Shown here: positions 10,501 through 17,919 of the stretch, in pieces
Position numbering within the stretch: the first letter of the stretch is position 1
Layout: each line of letters starts with the position of its first letter
The notes under the pieces: model-generated
The model's input: only the letters and a program-made list of their open reading frames with translations
Databases searched by the model: none
Told to the model about the DNA's origin: nothing
Origin: an uncultured Alphaproteobacteria bacterium
GTDB lineage: Bacteria; Pseudomonadota; Alphaproteobacteria; RF32; CAG-239
Assembly (NCBI GenBank): GCA_910584385.1
Contig: CAJUAK010000002.1
Span: 62,001 to 126,000, forward strand
Direction of reading: 5' to 3'
DNA: 64,000 nt
Made by a program: the position numbers and the translations under genes

Positions 10501-11692
10501 TGCCGGAAGCATGGCAGTTTCAGCTTCGGGAACAGGAAGTTTGCCCGAGTGGAATCTGAATAGCCGTTGGAATGTCCGTTATGACGGTTTAAATGGACTG
10601 CCGGGCTTCGGCTTTGGCTTTAACGGCTCTCTTAGCAGCCCCGAGGCTGATATAGATGTGGCTGCACTGACCGGGCTTTATGATGCAAGGCAAAGAAAAA
10701 TAGAAGAGGAAAAGCAGGCGCGTGAAGATGAAAAACGTGCGAAGCTCAAAGAACAGATTGATAACCAGCAGCAGGTCGGTACGGCTTTGAAGGATGAATT
10801 GTCCCGTTTGACAGATTTGCTTGAGAACAAAAGAAAGCTGAGTAGCAACCAATTGATGCTCGACCGCTTTAGCGAGCTTCACTCTGCCGCGCAGGCTTCA
10901 GAAACGGAAATCGCCGATATTTTGATTATGGGAAGTTCTGATAATGTAAACGAAAACCTTTTAAATGACTTGGCGCGCCGGAATGAGACAGCAACTCAAA
11001 ATCTGGAGAAGCTTAAACGGAATTTATTCCAGGCTTTTCTTGATGATGCCAAATTGCGCAGCAAAGAACAGCATGACCGCTTTGTTGAAGTCTATAATGC
11101 ATATAAAAGCAATAAGTTTAACTTTAATGCAGAAAATGAACGTTTGATGCAGGATTTGAAACTTATTGAAACCCAATATGCCCTTGACAAAGACGAAGAA
11201 GCGATAAAAATGCTGGCGGAAATTGAAAAGTTTGAACAAGATGCCGAAGCTTTTAACGGCTTGTTGGAACAGAAATATGCTGCCCAGCAAAATAGCACCG
11301 ATGCAGATGAATGGGAGGCCTATTATGTGGAAATGGCTCCCCAGAACCAGGCGGCTCTTGATAATTTGAAGGCGGCGGAAGATGCACTGCAGAAATATTT
11401 GGAATATGCCTCGGCAAAAACGGAAAATGAAAAAACTGTTTACAATAATAAGATAAGGGAAGAGGAAGTCAAAAAGAAGCTGGAGAAAAATACGGGCGTT
11501 ATTTCAATTAAGAAAACGGGCAAAAATGTTGTTGTAACCCGGGATATTGATGAAATTGAAAAGGCTGAGGAAATGAAGGCCAATGAAGATGTTCCGATTT
11601 TGGACTTTAGCCGAAAGCCTTCTAAAAACAACATTTCCAAAACAGAGGATACGGATGGAAAGGTCGTTAAGGCAAAAAGAAAAATCCGTTGA
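7529..11692 (+). CDS. AsmA-like envelope protein with long C-terminal coiled coil
   Basis: A 1387-residue member of the AsmA superfamily, whose bridge-like beta-rich members act in lipid traffic between the inner and outer membranes. An N-terminal membrane anchor (about residues 8-32) precedes the signature IDWTRYREDIA and FDGPFEFTMYPSPYM. A long beta-rich periplasmic body follows, with an AsmA C-terminal region around 850-1045 (SLQGQVNSSAVSPAEFLGKL). From about residue 1053 the protein becomes charged and helical, with heptad-like coiled coil (QRKIEEEKQAREDEKRAK) to the end. This roughly 330-residue tail is not part of a standard AsmA protein. The gene is monocistronic and divergent from cdd. 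Confidence 0.85.
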   Translation: MARRSFLKKALIITAAVLLTILIGAGAYIASIDWTRYREDIAMQISKMSGKKLSFDGPFEFTMYPSPYMVAQDVKIYNPASESEKPIATIKKMVVDLSLMPLLQGVIDIRHMSFIEPQIEVLVLEDGKLNWQSDFNQEQIAQIRNTEVMLNSLTLEKGELSFSDEEAGIYWKLNNLNAEIIAQNLLGPYRIEGSYLRSGNPEGFAVSLGQFTENFATSLNLVLTHPQSDSYLRFDGSFLLSNRSINGNLVLESKNVKRLAEHNLNGFTLNEAYNYPLSISTGVNANKTQIDLSGFTLKYGSTAGAGNILLPLAEESYNYGEKQISKKQLETAFNFTNLDLEPLAYALKEFIQTYKSPENKLYLPEDFNVIGDVRSVNATYNGQDVKDLSFSFDYTNKLLHVNNLAAALPGDTSFDLKGDFYAEDGVPFYDFETSFNSGDLTEALSWLDIKPQISNAGVLRRSNGSAKISGTNKKLSVSPFKVTLDKSSLSGEYGIKFGNRNDSLLVLSADMINFDNYISAMPKEEAEQGLANRLQYRFAQLGALNDFEMQADIRLDLGIFEGLPLENVELKATLVDGILDISKLKIANAANMSVEALGNVKGFGEKSAFENLRYNIITEDLPAWLNKMEATLPEVNLKQVHNFDSEGIITGDLNRMAMKSNTQLGDLKLNFGGQLSNGKGGWQVNGQVKAEHPDFVEMLHDFNINYNPQNYILGRFVLNGKAVGSRQAFKLSDMKANIGVNEFKGDLVYENTDNRPSIVTDLEISSFEWEKFIYNTSKEKTPPFAVTNGETANLWQQPKWPAGKIDYSFYQSFDLSAALKVKKFSAGGRELTGASANLKINNGVLNLSDLTGQIWGGMLQGDMELNMNAPALSAKGKLENADAALMELSGGLYGPKKGILSLQGQVNSSAVSPAEFLGKLSGELNVSLNNVLLKGWNLPAVYTDLQKRDVSEGLGVLVRDSLSSGEMEVDEIKFPLSFNQGSFSFNNLQMNAGSMAVSASGTGSLPEWNLNSRWNVRYDGLNGLPGFGFGFNGSLSSPEADIDVAALTGLYDARQRKIEEEKQAREDEKRAKLKEQIDNQQQVGTALKDELSRLTDLLENKRKLSSNQLMLDRFSELHSAAQASETEIADILIMGSSDNVNENLLNDLARRNETATQNLEKLKRNLFQAFLDDAKLRSKEQHDRFVEVYNAYKSNKFNFNAENERLMQDLKLIETQYALDKDEEAIKMLAEIEKFEQDAEAFNGLLEQKYAAQQNSTDADEWEAYYVEMAPQNQAALDNLKAAEDALQKYLEYASAKTENEKTVYNNKIREEEVKKKLEKNTGVISIKKTGKNVVVTRDIDEIEKAEEMKANEDVPILDFSRKPSKNNISKTEDTDGKVVKAKRKIR

Positions 11693-11802
11693 TGAAAAAG
11701 GCCTTTTGCAGTTGATTGTTGCAACTTGAGCTTGCCCCGCTGTTTTTTTGTGTTATATATTAACTATAAAAAATTAATTTTAAAAAATGGAGTTTATATG
11801 AC

Positions 11803-12690
11803 ATGAAAAAACCTGAAGTTTGTATTTTGCCGGTAGCGGGCCTTTCCACAAGAAACCTCCCAGCGACAAAGGCGCTTCACAAAGGTTTTCTTACCTTGCA
11901 CAATCTGCCGATTATTCAATATGCCGTTAACGCCTGCGCGGAAATCGGCATTAAAGAGATTGTATTTATATACAGCGACCAGTCTTGCAAAGATTTGTTT
12001 GAAAAATATTTCCGCCCGTATGAATGGCTTGAAAACCATCTGCAGGAAAAAGGCAAATTGGACATTCTTGCAAATTTGCGTTCGGTTATTCCTGCCGGCA
12101 TGAAGTTTTCTTTTGCCGAACAAAAAGAGCCTAAAGGAAACGGGCATGCCATATTAATGGCAAAAGAAGTTGTCGGCGACCGCGATTTTATTGTTATGTG
12201 GCCGGACGACGTATATATCAATCTTCATGGCGACGGCGTTTTGAAGCAGCTGCTGGATGTTTATATGGCTGAAGGCGGAATGGTTGAAAATATTATGGAA
12301 TTTCCCCGGGAAGAAATGGTTCGCTACGGCGCTTTGGTCGGTGCTGTGCGCGATGGGCGCATTGTCCGTGCAAAAGGTTTGGTGGAAAAGCCGGCCCTTG
12401 AGAATGTGCCTTCAAATTACGCAAGCATGGGTCCCTATATTCTGCCTAATGCGGTTATGCAGATTTTGCCGGAAGTCCGCAAAGGGACAAACGGGGAAAT
12501 CAACCTGACAGATGCGATGGAACTTGCCGCGCAAAGAGGCATGAAGTTAACCGGCGTTTTGTGCGATGCAATGCGTTTTGATTGCGGAACGACAAAAGAC
12601 CTGGAACGTTCCAATATGAAGCTTTCGCTTATGCAGGATCCTGATTTGCGCGCTTATTGCTGCGACTTGCTGCAAACGATGATGGTTTAG
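11803..12690 (+). CDS. galU: UTP-glucose-1-phosphate uridylyltransferase-like protein
   Basis: Nucleotidyltransferase of the GalU type, expected to make UDP-glucose for surface polysaccharides. Family features are VAGLSTRNLPATKAL at the N terminus, GNGHAILMAKEVVGD, WPDDVY as the metal-binding aspartate region, LVEKP, and GEINLTDAMELA. Two signature positions differ: the usual GLGTR reads GLSTR, and the normal PKEMLP segment reads HKGFLT, so the conserved glutamate is missing. Activity or nucleotide preference may therefore differ. A GGAG site precedes the ATG and a strong terminator follows. Confidence 0.8.
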   Translation: MKKPEVCILPVAGLSTRNLPATKALHKGFLTLHNLPIIQYAVNACAEIGIKEIVFIYSDQSCKDLFEKYFRPYEWLENHLQEKGKLDILANLRSVIPAGMKFSFAEQKEPKGNGHAILMAKEVVGDRDFIVMWPDDVYINLHGDGVLKQLLDVYMAEGGMVENIMEFPREEMVRYGALVGAVRDGRIVRAKGLVEKPALENVPSNYASMGPYILPNAVMQILPEVRKGTNGEINLTDAMELAAQRGMKLTGVLCDAMRFDCGTTKDLERSNMKLSLMQDPDLRAYCCDLLQTMMV

Positions 12691-12724
12691 AAAAAAACGC
12701 TCCGCAAGGAGCGTTTTTTTTTGG
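12691..12724 (+). terminator. Terminator after the galU-like gene
   Basis: An AACGCTCC / GGAGCGTT stem with a GCAA tetraloop is followed by nine T residues, immediately after the stop codon. Confidence 0.9.
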
Positions 12725-12791
12725 TTTAAATTTCTTCCGGCAAATATTGCCTTGCAAACAGAGGCAACAGGGTGGTTTTGCCTTTGGAAAA

Positions 12792-13097
12792 TTATTGGGC
12801 CGGCATATCAACTTCTTCTTCGGTGATTGTTACGCTTTCAGCATTTTCTCCGGTGTCAGTCGGTGCATCCTGAACGGCTTGGGGAGCAGATACGTTTGGC
12901 GTGTTTGGCTGAGCCTGTTCCATTTGTGCTGCGGGAGCAGCTGCGGGCGTTACAACCTCATAGCCCTCTTCTACGATTACCATATTGTTTGAGTCCGGGT
13001 TGCCGACAGCGGCAGAAGTTTGGCTTTGCGCATGCGCAGCTTTATAGCCGCCCAATGCCAGGGCTGCTATTGAAAATATGTAAAAAAGCTTGTTCAT
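12792..13097 (-). CDS. Small secreted Ala/Pro/Glu-rich protein
   Basis: A 101-residue protein with a clear signal peptide (MNKLFYIFSIAALALGGYKA, with cleavage likely after AHA). The mature part is low-complexity, rich in Ala, Pro, Gln and acidic residues, and has no recognisable domain. It is expected in the periplasm or outside the cell. The gene stands alone between the galU-like gene and a HAD hydrolase gene, converging on the former. Another short acidic envelope protein of similar style is encoded at 53476-53733. Confidence 0.65.
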   Translation of the reverse strand: MNKLFYIFSIAALALGGYKAAHAQSQTSAAVGNPDSNNMVIVEEGYEVVTPAAAPAAQMEQAQPNTPNVSAPQAVQDAPTDTGENAESVTITEEEVDMPAQ

Positions 13098-13248
13098 TTT
13101 TCTTGTCCTCTGATAAATTTTATACAGCTTTTATATAAGCCCTTTAACATACCTTTCAAGTTCCCTTGGCGCTTTGGCGTTTTGTTCTTGACGGCATGGC
13201 ATATTTTGTTTAAAATTAAAATGTTTGTCAATTTAGATGGAGACTGTT

Positions 13249-13917
13249 GTGATTTTAGGTAAAAAAGCAATCGTGTGGGATTTGGATAATACTCTTTATC
13301 GGATTACTCCGGAATTTGCCGAGATGCTTGACGAGGCTACCGCAATTGCTGCTGTTGAGGATTTGGGAATCGATATGGATTTGGCCGAGGCAAAGGAAAA
13401 GGTTACGGAATCGTATAGGTTATACCGTGATGGCGGAGAAATTTTTGTAAGGGAATATGGCATTTCTCCCAAAGATATGTTTGACGCCTATCATAAAAGA
13501 AAGCCTATTGCACCAATTGTTCCTTATGAGAACCTTTTGCAGCGCTTGGAAGCTTTGCCTGCGGAACAGTATATCTTTTCGACAAGCAGCCGGGATGTCT
13601 GCGAGAAAATATTAAAACATATCGGCTTGTATGACTTTTTTGCCGGGAAATTTTATTCCGTTGAGGATTTTGGCGTTTATAAGAAAAATGAAGATGCTGC
13701 CGTATACCGCCAAATGTGCCAGGCGATAGGGCACAATCCCGATGAATGCGTGTTTGTTGATGACAGCTATTCCAATTTAGAGTTTGCCAAAGAAATCGGC
13801 ATGATGACGGTGCGGATTTTTTATCAAAGCAATTCTGCAAAAGACAAGCCTTATATTGATATGGCATTTAAAGGGTTAGACGGTTTTCTGGATTATCTCC
13901 GGTCAGCGGCGGCATAG
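13249..13917 (+). CDS. HAD-superfamily hydrolase (pyrimidine 5'-nucleotidase-like)
   Basis: Cytoplasmic HAD phosphatase. Motif I is WDLDNTLY, with the nucleophilic and acid/base aspartates. Motif II is the FSTSSRD region, the motif III lysine lies in YKKNEDA, and motif IV is FVDDSYSNLEFA. The layout fits the SDT1/Phm8-type pyrimidine 5'-nucleotidase group, but the substrate is not proven. The frame has an ATG at 13237, but I choose the GTG at 13249 because a GGAG site (13239-13242) lies 6 nt before it, while the ATG has none. The 3' end overlaps the convergent gene by 15 nt. Confidence 0.82.
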   Translation: MILGKKAIVWDLDNTLYRITPEFAEMLDEATAIAAVEDLGIDMDLAEAKEKVTESYRLYRDGGEIFVREYGISPKDMFDAYHKRKPIAPIVPYENLLQRLEALPAEQYIFSTSSRDVCEKILKHIGLYDFFAGKFYSVEDFGVYKKNEDAAVYRQMCQAIGHNPDECVFVDDSYSNLEFAKEIGMMTVRIFYQSNSAKDKPYIDMAFKGLDGFLDYLRSAAA

Positions 13918-14571
13918 CTCGGCTTCGTGAATGTAATTGCTTTTATTGTCTAATTTATATTGCTCTGCCAGCAGCTGCTTTTTGAAAAAGTCAATCAGGG
14001 GTGTGATTTGCCGCGTATAGTTTTGGCTTAGCCTTTCTGTTGCTTTGTTTATTTCAGAAACTTTTTCTACTTTTTCAGGCGGCATCTGGCCGGCGATTTT
14101 TATAATTTGTTTATAAAACAGCGGCAGGAAATGTTCCAATGCGGTTTTATTTATTTGCTGATGGGTTTGTTCGTGCCTCATGACCAGATTATATTGGCAG
14201 CTGTTTGGCTTTAAATTTTTTTCCAGATAAATAACGGGGTTTTGGTAGCCTATAAATATTTCAAGAGATTTTGGAAAAACGCAGATTTCATTTTGGCTTA
14301 TCCGTTCAGACAAGGTATTGACGTTGATTTCCCAAGCGACTTGTATTGTTGCCAGGCCGGATGCAAAAAGCCCTTTTTCCAGAATGCCGCTCTTTTTTGC
14401 GATGGCGGTGATTTCATGCTGGCTCTTGGTTAAGTCATATGTCAGCTTTCCATAAGAAGTGTAGAAATCAATCTGCGGTTTCGGCGCTGCGGAAGCACAG
14501 TCAAACGCTTGCACGTTTTTTAATAAAAAGGTGTTTGCCAGAATTGTTAATATAATAAAAAGCTTTTTCAT
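13903..14571 (-). CDS. Secreted protein with HExxH motif, putative metallopeptidase
   Basis: A 222-residue protein with an N-terminal signal peptide (MKKLFIILTILANTFLL, cleavage near VQA-FDC). It carries RHEQTHQQIN, an HExxH zinc-protease-like motif, in its middle. Four to five cysteines in the mature part could form disulfides. The HExxH and secretion signal suggest a periplasmic zinc-binding protein, possibly a peptidase, but no third zinc ligand is obvious and I do not recognise a named family. It converges on the HAD hydrolase with a 15-nt overlap and is divergent from the next gene. Confidence 0.7.
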   Translation of the reverse strand: MKKLFIILTILANTFLLKNVQAFDCASAAPKPQIDFYTSYGKLTYDLTKSQHEITAIAKKSGILEKGLFASGLATIQVAWEINVNTLSERISQNEICVFPKSLEIFIGYQNPVIYLEKNLKPNSCQYNLVMRHEQTHQQINKTALEHFLPLFYKQIIKIAGQMPPEKVEKVSEINKATERLSQNYTRQITPLIDFFKKQLLAEQYKLDNKSNYIHEAELCRR

Positions 14572-14628
14572 GATATGATTATAAGCAAAGAAATATTAAA
14601 TTTTGCTTTATTTGACAGGGTTAGAAAA

Positions 14629-15054
14629 ATGAAAAAAATTGGTTATTGTTTATTGATGGTCATTCTGTTTGCTGCCGCGGCTTATGCGCAAGATAAATAT
14701 GTGCGCCGCCGTCCCGAACATAATTTCTTTATTCCCCAAGGGGCGATGGGACGCCCTGAAAAGCTTCCGATGCCCCATTACACAAAAGGCGAGGATGAAA
14801 GTGTTAAGAGCCTTAAAAATGCGGAAGAAGTGCCGCATTGGACTGATGATGAAATAGAAGAAATGCGCCAGCTCGCAAAGGCCCCGGCTTATCAGAAAAA
14901 ATATGACGAATATATTGAAGATATTGAAGAAATTGATGAGAATGGCAGCCTTCCTGAAAATGAGGAATTAAAGGAAGATTTGCAGCAGATGGACTCTAAT
15001 GAAAAAATCCGCCTTGAAATTCAAGGCGGAGAAAGCGGAAAGCCTCTTTTTTAG
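14629..15054 (+). CDS. Secreted acidic hypothetical protein
   Basis: A 141-residue protein starting MKKIGYCLLMVILFAAAA, a signal peptide with likely cleavage after AYA. The mature part starts basic (VRRRPEHNF) and becomes strongly acidic (EDIEEIDENGSLPENEELKED), with no known domain. The frame extends upstream to 14575 but the signal peptide begins at 14629, so that start is preferred. Its stop codon lies in the first copy of a 31-bp tandem duplication shared with the convergent lipoprotein gene. Confidence 0.6.
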   Translation: MKKIGYCLLMVILFAAAAYAQDKYVRRRPEHNFFIPQGAMGRPEKLPMPHYTKGEDESVKSLKNAEEVPHWTDDEIEEMRQLAKAPAYQKKYDEYIEDIEEIDENGSLPENEELKEDLQQMDSNEKIRLEIQGGESGKPLF

Positions 15055-15109
15055 CCGGGCTAATCAGCTAAAGCGTAATTTTTAGCCGGGCTAATCAGCT
15101 AAAGCGTAA
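15048..15109. repeat. 31-bp perfect tandem duplication
   Basis: Two consecutive identical 31-bp units (15048-15078 and 15079-15109) lie at the junction of two convergent genes. The first contains the stop codon of the plus-strand gene. The second contains the last five codons and stop of the minus-strand lipoprotein gene (YALAD-stop). Either copy alone would end both genes. Confidence 0.9.
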
Positions 15110-15573
15110 ATGTCTTTAACAACCCAGTTATTGTTTTGGAAGTCCATAACGTAAATAATGTTTCCGTTGCAGAGGCCAAACCAGTTTCCGTCACATTGGC
15201 TGTTGGTGTACACTTCAACAGCCGTTCCTTCCAGGGATTTTAATTTTTGAACCTGGTAGGTTATTTCTGTCGGGCGTCCGAGGCTGTCGTCTACCATAAA
15301 AATAAAGTCGGGCATTTGGCCTTTATGGGAAGCGCATTCGCTAAAATCAGGATTGATTGTGCATTTTAAGGCCATGTTGATTGTGCAAAGGATATTGCTT
15401 TCTTCGGTGCACCCTTCGGCAAGCGTCTCTTTGCTGAAGCTGAATTTTTTATCTTCTATGCCGAGTTCTTGCGGTGCAGACGGCTGGGACTGTTCCCGGC
15501 TTTTGTTTGTTTCAGTTTCAAAACAGGCGGCGAGCAGCAGGCATAAGCTGGCAATGCTAAGAAATTTTTTCAT
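15091..15573 (-). CDS. Putative outer-membrane lipoprotein
   Basis: A 160-residue lipoprotein: MKKFLSIASLCLLLAACFE shows a lipobox (LAAC), so the cysteine would be lipidated after Lgt and LspA processing. The mature part carries several cysteines (CTEESNILC, ALKC, SEC, QCDGNWFGLC) that probably form disulfides, and no recognised domain. The frame is open to 15711, but the lipoprotein signal fixes the start at 15573. It lies head to tail downstream of a barrel-protein gene that has its own terminator. Confidence 0.7.
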   Translation of the reverse strand: MKKFLSIASLCLLLAACFETETNKSREQSQPSAPQELGIEDKKFSFSKETLAEGCTEESNILCTINMALKCTINPDFSECASHKGQMPDFIFMVDDSLGRPTEITYQVQKLKSLEGTAVEVYTNSQCDGNWFGLCNGNIIYVMDFQNNNWVVKDIYALAD

Positions 15574-15640
15574 ATCGTTTATCCTTTTATTTGATGATAT
15601 TGTTATATAATCATATCCTGTTTTTTTAGCAAGTGCAAAA

Positions 15641-15670
15641 AAAGGAGATGTTTGAAAAAACATCTCCTTT
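15641..15670 (-). terminator. Terminator of the outer-membrane barrel gene
   Basis: On the minus strand an AAAGGAGATG / CATCTCCTTT stem is followed by a run of T residues, just after the stop of the barrel gene at 15692. Confidence 0.8.
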
Positions 15671-15691
15671 GAATCTTTTCTAACCAAATGA

Positions 15692-16216
15692 TTAGAAGGT
15701 GTATCTGGCACCCAAAGAATATTCCATCATGTGGTCGATTTCAACGTTGCGCAGGTCAACATAGCGAGCCATTGCGCGAATGCTTACGTTTTCATCAACA
15801 TTGTACATGGCGCCCAAACCATAGCGGAAGCCATAACCATAGTTGCGATCTACAGCGCCGTCTTCTTTAGAAGTAAACTTGTAGCCGCCCCAGCCTAATT
15901 CACCAATCAGGGAAACAGTCTGTTCACAACCTAAAGGCAGGTAGCCCATCAAATCCAAACCATAAGCCTGCATATGAACTTTATCACCGGCTTTCTTGTC
16001 GTCTGTAGACAACTGATAGAAAGCTTCTGTGCCGAAGTACTGGTTGTACATTGTACCAACATTGATAGAACCAGAATTCAGATTTACAGAAGTACTTGCA
16101 ACTTCTGTATAGTTGTAGTCAGCACCAACATAAGGTGTGAATTCATAAGCACTGGCATTTGCAGCAAAAGCAACTGCAGATACGGCTACCATTAATGCAC
16201 CAATAGTTTTTTTCAT
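15692..16216 (-). CDS. OmpA-like outer-membrane beta-barrel protein
   Basis: A 174-residue outer-membrane protein with a signal peptide (cleavage after ANASA). Alternating beta strands rich in Tyr and Gly follow (YVGADYNYTEV, IGELGWGGYKF, GLGAMYNV), with a C-terminal phenylalanine (SLGARYTF) as expected for BAM-dependent insertion. The size fits an eight-stranded barrel of the OmpA-like/porin-family type. It has its own terminator and an A+T-rich leader, so it is monocistronic. Function beyond a structural or adhesin-like barrel cannot be deduced. Confidence 0.85.
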   Translation of the reverse strand: MKKTIGALMVAVSAVAFAANASAYEFTPYVGADYNYTEVASTSVNLNSGSINVGTMYNQYFGTEAFYQLSTDDKKAGDKVHMQAYGLDLMGYLPLGCEQTVSLIGELGWGGYKFTSKEDGAVDRNYGYGFRYGLGAMYNVDENVSIRAMARYVDLRNVEIDHMMEYSLGARYTF

Positions 16217-16391
16217 GTGTAAATTCCTTTAAAATTTTAACGGTTACAGACTAAAAGTATATATCCTTTAGTCGTTACCCCATTACATTAGCACTTAATT
16301 TATAAAAATAAAGTAAAATAATATTACAAAATTAATTGTCTGTTGAAATTATTGGTGATAAACTGTTTTTATGTTGAAAATGGGAGCAGAT

Positions 16392-16970
16392 ATGAAAGAA
16401 CAGCAAGCGGGCCGGTCAATGGTGGAGATGGTGCTGGTGATTGGCATTATCGGGGTTTTGACCATGACAATTATGAAAACAATCGGCAATGTTTACGAAC
16501 GTTGGCAGTTAAGCTGTATCGCTTCCGAATTGCGAGACATTCAAAAAAACATTACCCGGCGTTATGCTGTCAGCGGCTATTATGACAGCATAAAGGATAT
16601 GGATGCCCAAGACCTTTTGGAAGAAAAAATGGTGCCTGAATCGGTTGTAAAAGGCAGCGGGATGATGCATACGGCCGGCGGGCAGATTGTGATTGAGCCG
16701 GTCAAGGCATCCGGCGGAAATTATAGCGCTTGCAGCACTTCGTGCGATAAATACGGCGTTACGTTTAAAAGCCTTTCGCCAAGAAGCTGTTTGGATATGG
16801 TTTCTTTGAATTGGCAGGTTAAAGGCGGAACGGATTTAGTTGCCGTCTGTAAGGGAAGCTCCTGCGCAGAATGGGGCGGAACCGGCGATTTGGCGCTTCC
16901 GGCAACGGCTGGTTTGGTTAATAAGTTTTGTTCTTCTGACAAGAATGATATAAGGTGGATTTTTCAATGA
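16392..16970 (+). CDS. Type IV prepilin-like protein
   Basis: A 192-residue protein with a class III prepilin leader: MKEQQAG followed by RSMVEMVLVIGIIGVLTM. Cleavage after Gly would leave a mature N terminus with the essential glutamate at +5 and a hydrophobic helix. Cysteines in the C-terminal half (CSTSC, SC, CKGSSC, FC) suggest a disulfide-stabilised head. The start at 16392 is chosen because GGGAG lies just upstream; the frame opens at 16371. Its stop overlaps the fliX start (ATGA). No pilus assembly gene is nearby. Confidence 0.75.
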   Translation: MKEQQAGRSMVEMVLVIGIIGVLTMTIMKTIGNVYERWQLSCIASELRDIQKNITRRYAVSGYYDSIKDMDAQDLLEEKMVPESVVKGSGMMHTAGGQIVIEPVKASGGNYSACSTSCDKYGVTFKSLSPRSCLDMVSLNWQVKGGTDLVAVCKGSSCAEWGGTGDLALPATAGLVNKFCSSDKNDIRWIFQ

Positions 16971-17386
16971 TTAAAGTGAATGATGTCAACAAAAATACGG
17001 AAATTGGCACTTCAAAGGTTCGTAAAAGTTCAGACGGCGTGAGCTTTTCTTCTTTTTTGAAACCGGCCGCAACGCAAGGGTCGGCAGCGGTTTCCGGTGC
17101 GGCTTCGATTAATGCCGCCGAAGCTATTTTTGCGGCGCAGATGGTTGGCGGAGCAGAAGAAAGGGAAGTGCGCCGAAAGATGGTCCGGCACGGGCAGAGC
17201 CTTTTGGAAAAATTGGAAGAGATAAGAAACGGCCTGCTGGCCGGGCATATTTCTAAAGACAGGCTGATTGAAATATCCCGTTTTGTCAAAGACAGGCGTT
17301 TTCAGGCTGAGGATGAACGGCTGAATGAAATCATCTCGGAAATAGAACTTCGCGTTGAAGTTGAGCTTGCTAAACTTATGGGGTAA
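16967..17386 (+). CDS. fliX: FliX-like flagellar assembly regulator
   Basis: A 139-residue protein matching the alphaproteobacterial FliX family. FliX partners the sigma-54 activator FlbD and couples flagellar class II assembly to gene expression. Typical features are a disordered N-terminal part, the VSFSSFL segment, then a helical C-terminal half (REVRRKMVRHGQSLLEKLEEIRNGLL) ending in IELRVEVELAKLMG. Start 16967 is preferred over 16955 because an AAGGTGG site sits 8 nt before it. It is translationally coupled to the prepilin-like gene. No other flagellar gene lies in the window. Confidence 0.8.
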   Translation: MIKVNDVNKNTEIGTSKVRKSSDGVSFSSFLKPAATQGSAAVSGAASINAAEAIFAAQMVGGAEEREVRRKMVRHGQSLLEKLEEIRNGLLAGHISKDRLIEISRFVKDRRFQAEDERLNEIISEIELRVEVELAKLMG

Positions 17387-17476
17387 AAAAGGCTTTTTTT
17401 TCTTGCGCGGGGCGATGTATTTAGGTAAGTTTCTTCCTATATATTTTTTTATTAAAGCAAATTAAGGAGTATAAGG

Positions 17477-17902
17477 ATGAACGCATCAGTCATTCTACCG
17501 CCGGATTATCGTCCGTCTCATGATGAACCCTATATGAACGAAACCCAGCTGGAATATTTTCGCCAGAAGCTGCTGGCATGGAAAAAGTCGCTGATTACGC
17601 AATCCACTGATACATTGGAAGAGTTGCGCGAAGGCGGTTTGAATCAGCCGGATGAAATTGACCGCGCATCGCTGGAAGCCGACAAAGCTTTGGAACTTCG
17701 TACAAGAGACCGTATCCGCAAGCTGATTTCAAAGATTGACGAGGCTTTGAAAAGAATTGAAGATGGCGAATATGGCTATTGCGAAGATACCGGCGAACCT
17801 ATCGGTATTGAACGTTTGGAAGTCCGTCCGGTGGCTACGCTTTCAATTGAGGCTCAGGAACGCCACGAACGTATGGAAAAAACATACGATGACGAAGCCT
17901 GA
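17477..17902 (+). CDS. dksA: DksA-type transcription factor
   Basis: RNA polymerase secondary-channel factor that works with ppGpp. The N-terminal coiled coil (about residues 25-100) contains RASLEADKALELRTRDR, including the region that carries the tip aspartates. The C-terminal globular domain reads YGYCEDTGEPIGIERLEVRP. Only one of the four canonical zinc cysteines is kept (the C in YGYC), and the later CxxC is replaced by SIEAQ. This fits zinc-poor alphaproteobacterial DksA. It is followed after 17 nt by maf, and an AAGGAG site precedes the start. Confidence 0.92.
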   Translation: MNASVILPPDYRPSHDEPYMNETQLEYFRQKLLAWKKSLITQSTDTLEELREGGLNQPDEIDRASLEADKALELRTRDRIRKLISKIDEALKRIEDGEYGYCEDTGEPIGIERLEVRPVATLSIEAQERHERMEKTYDDEA

Positions 17903-17919
17903 TACCTTTTAGGTGTGAT

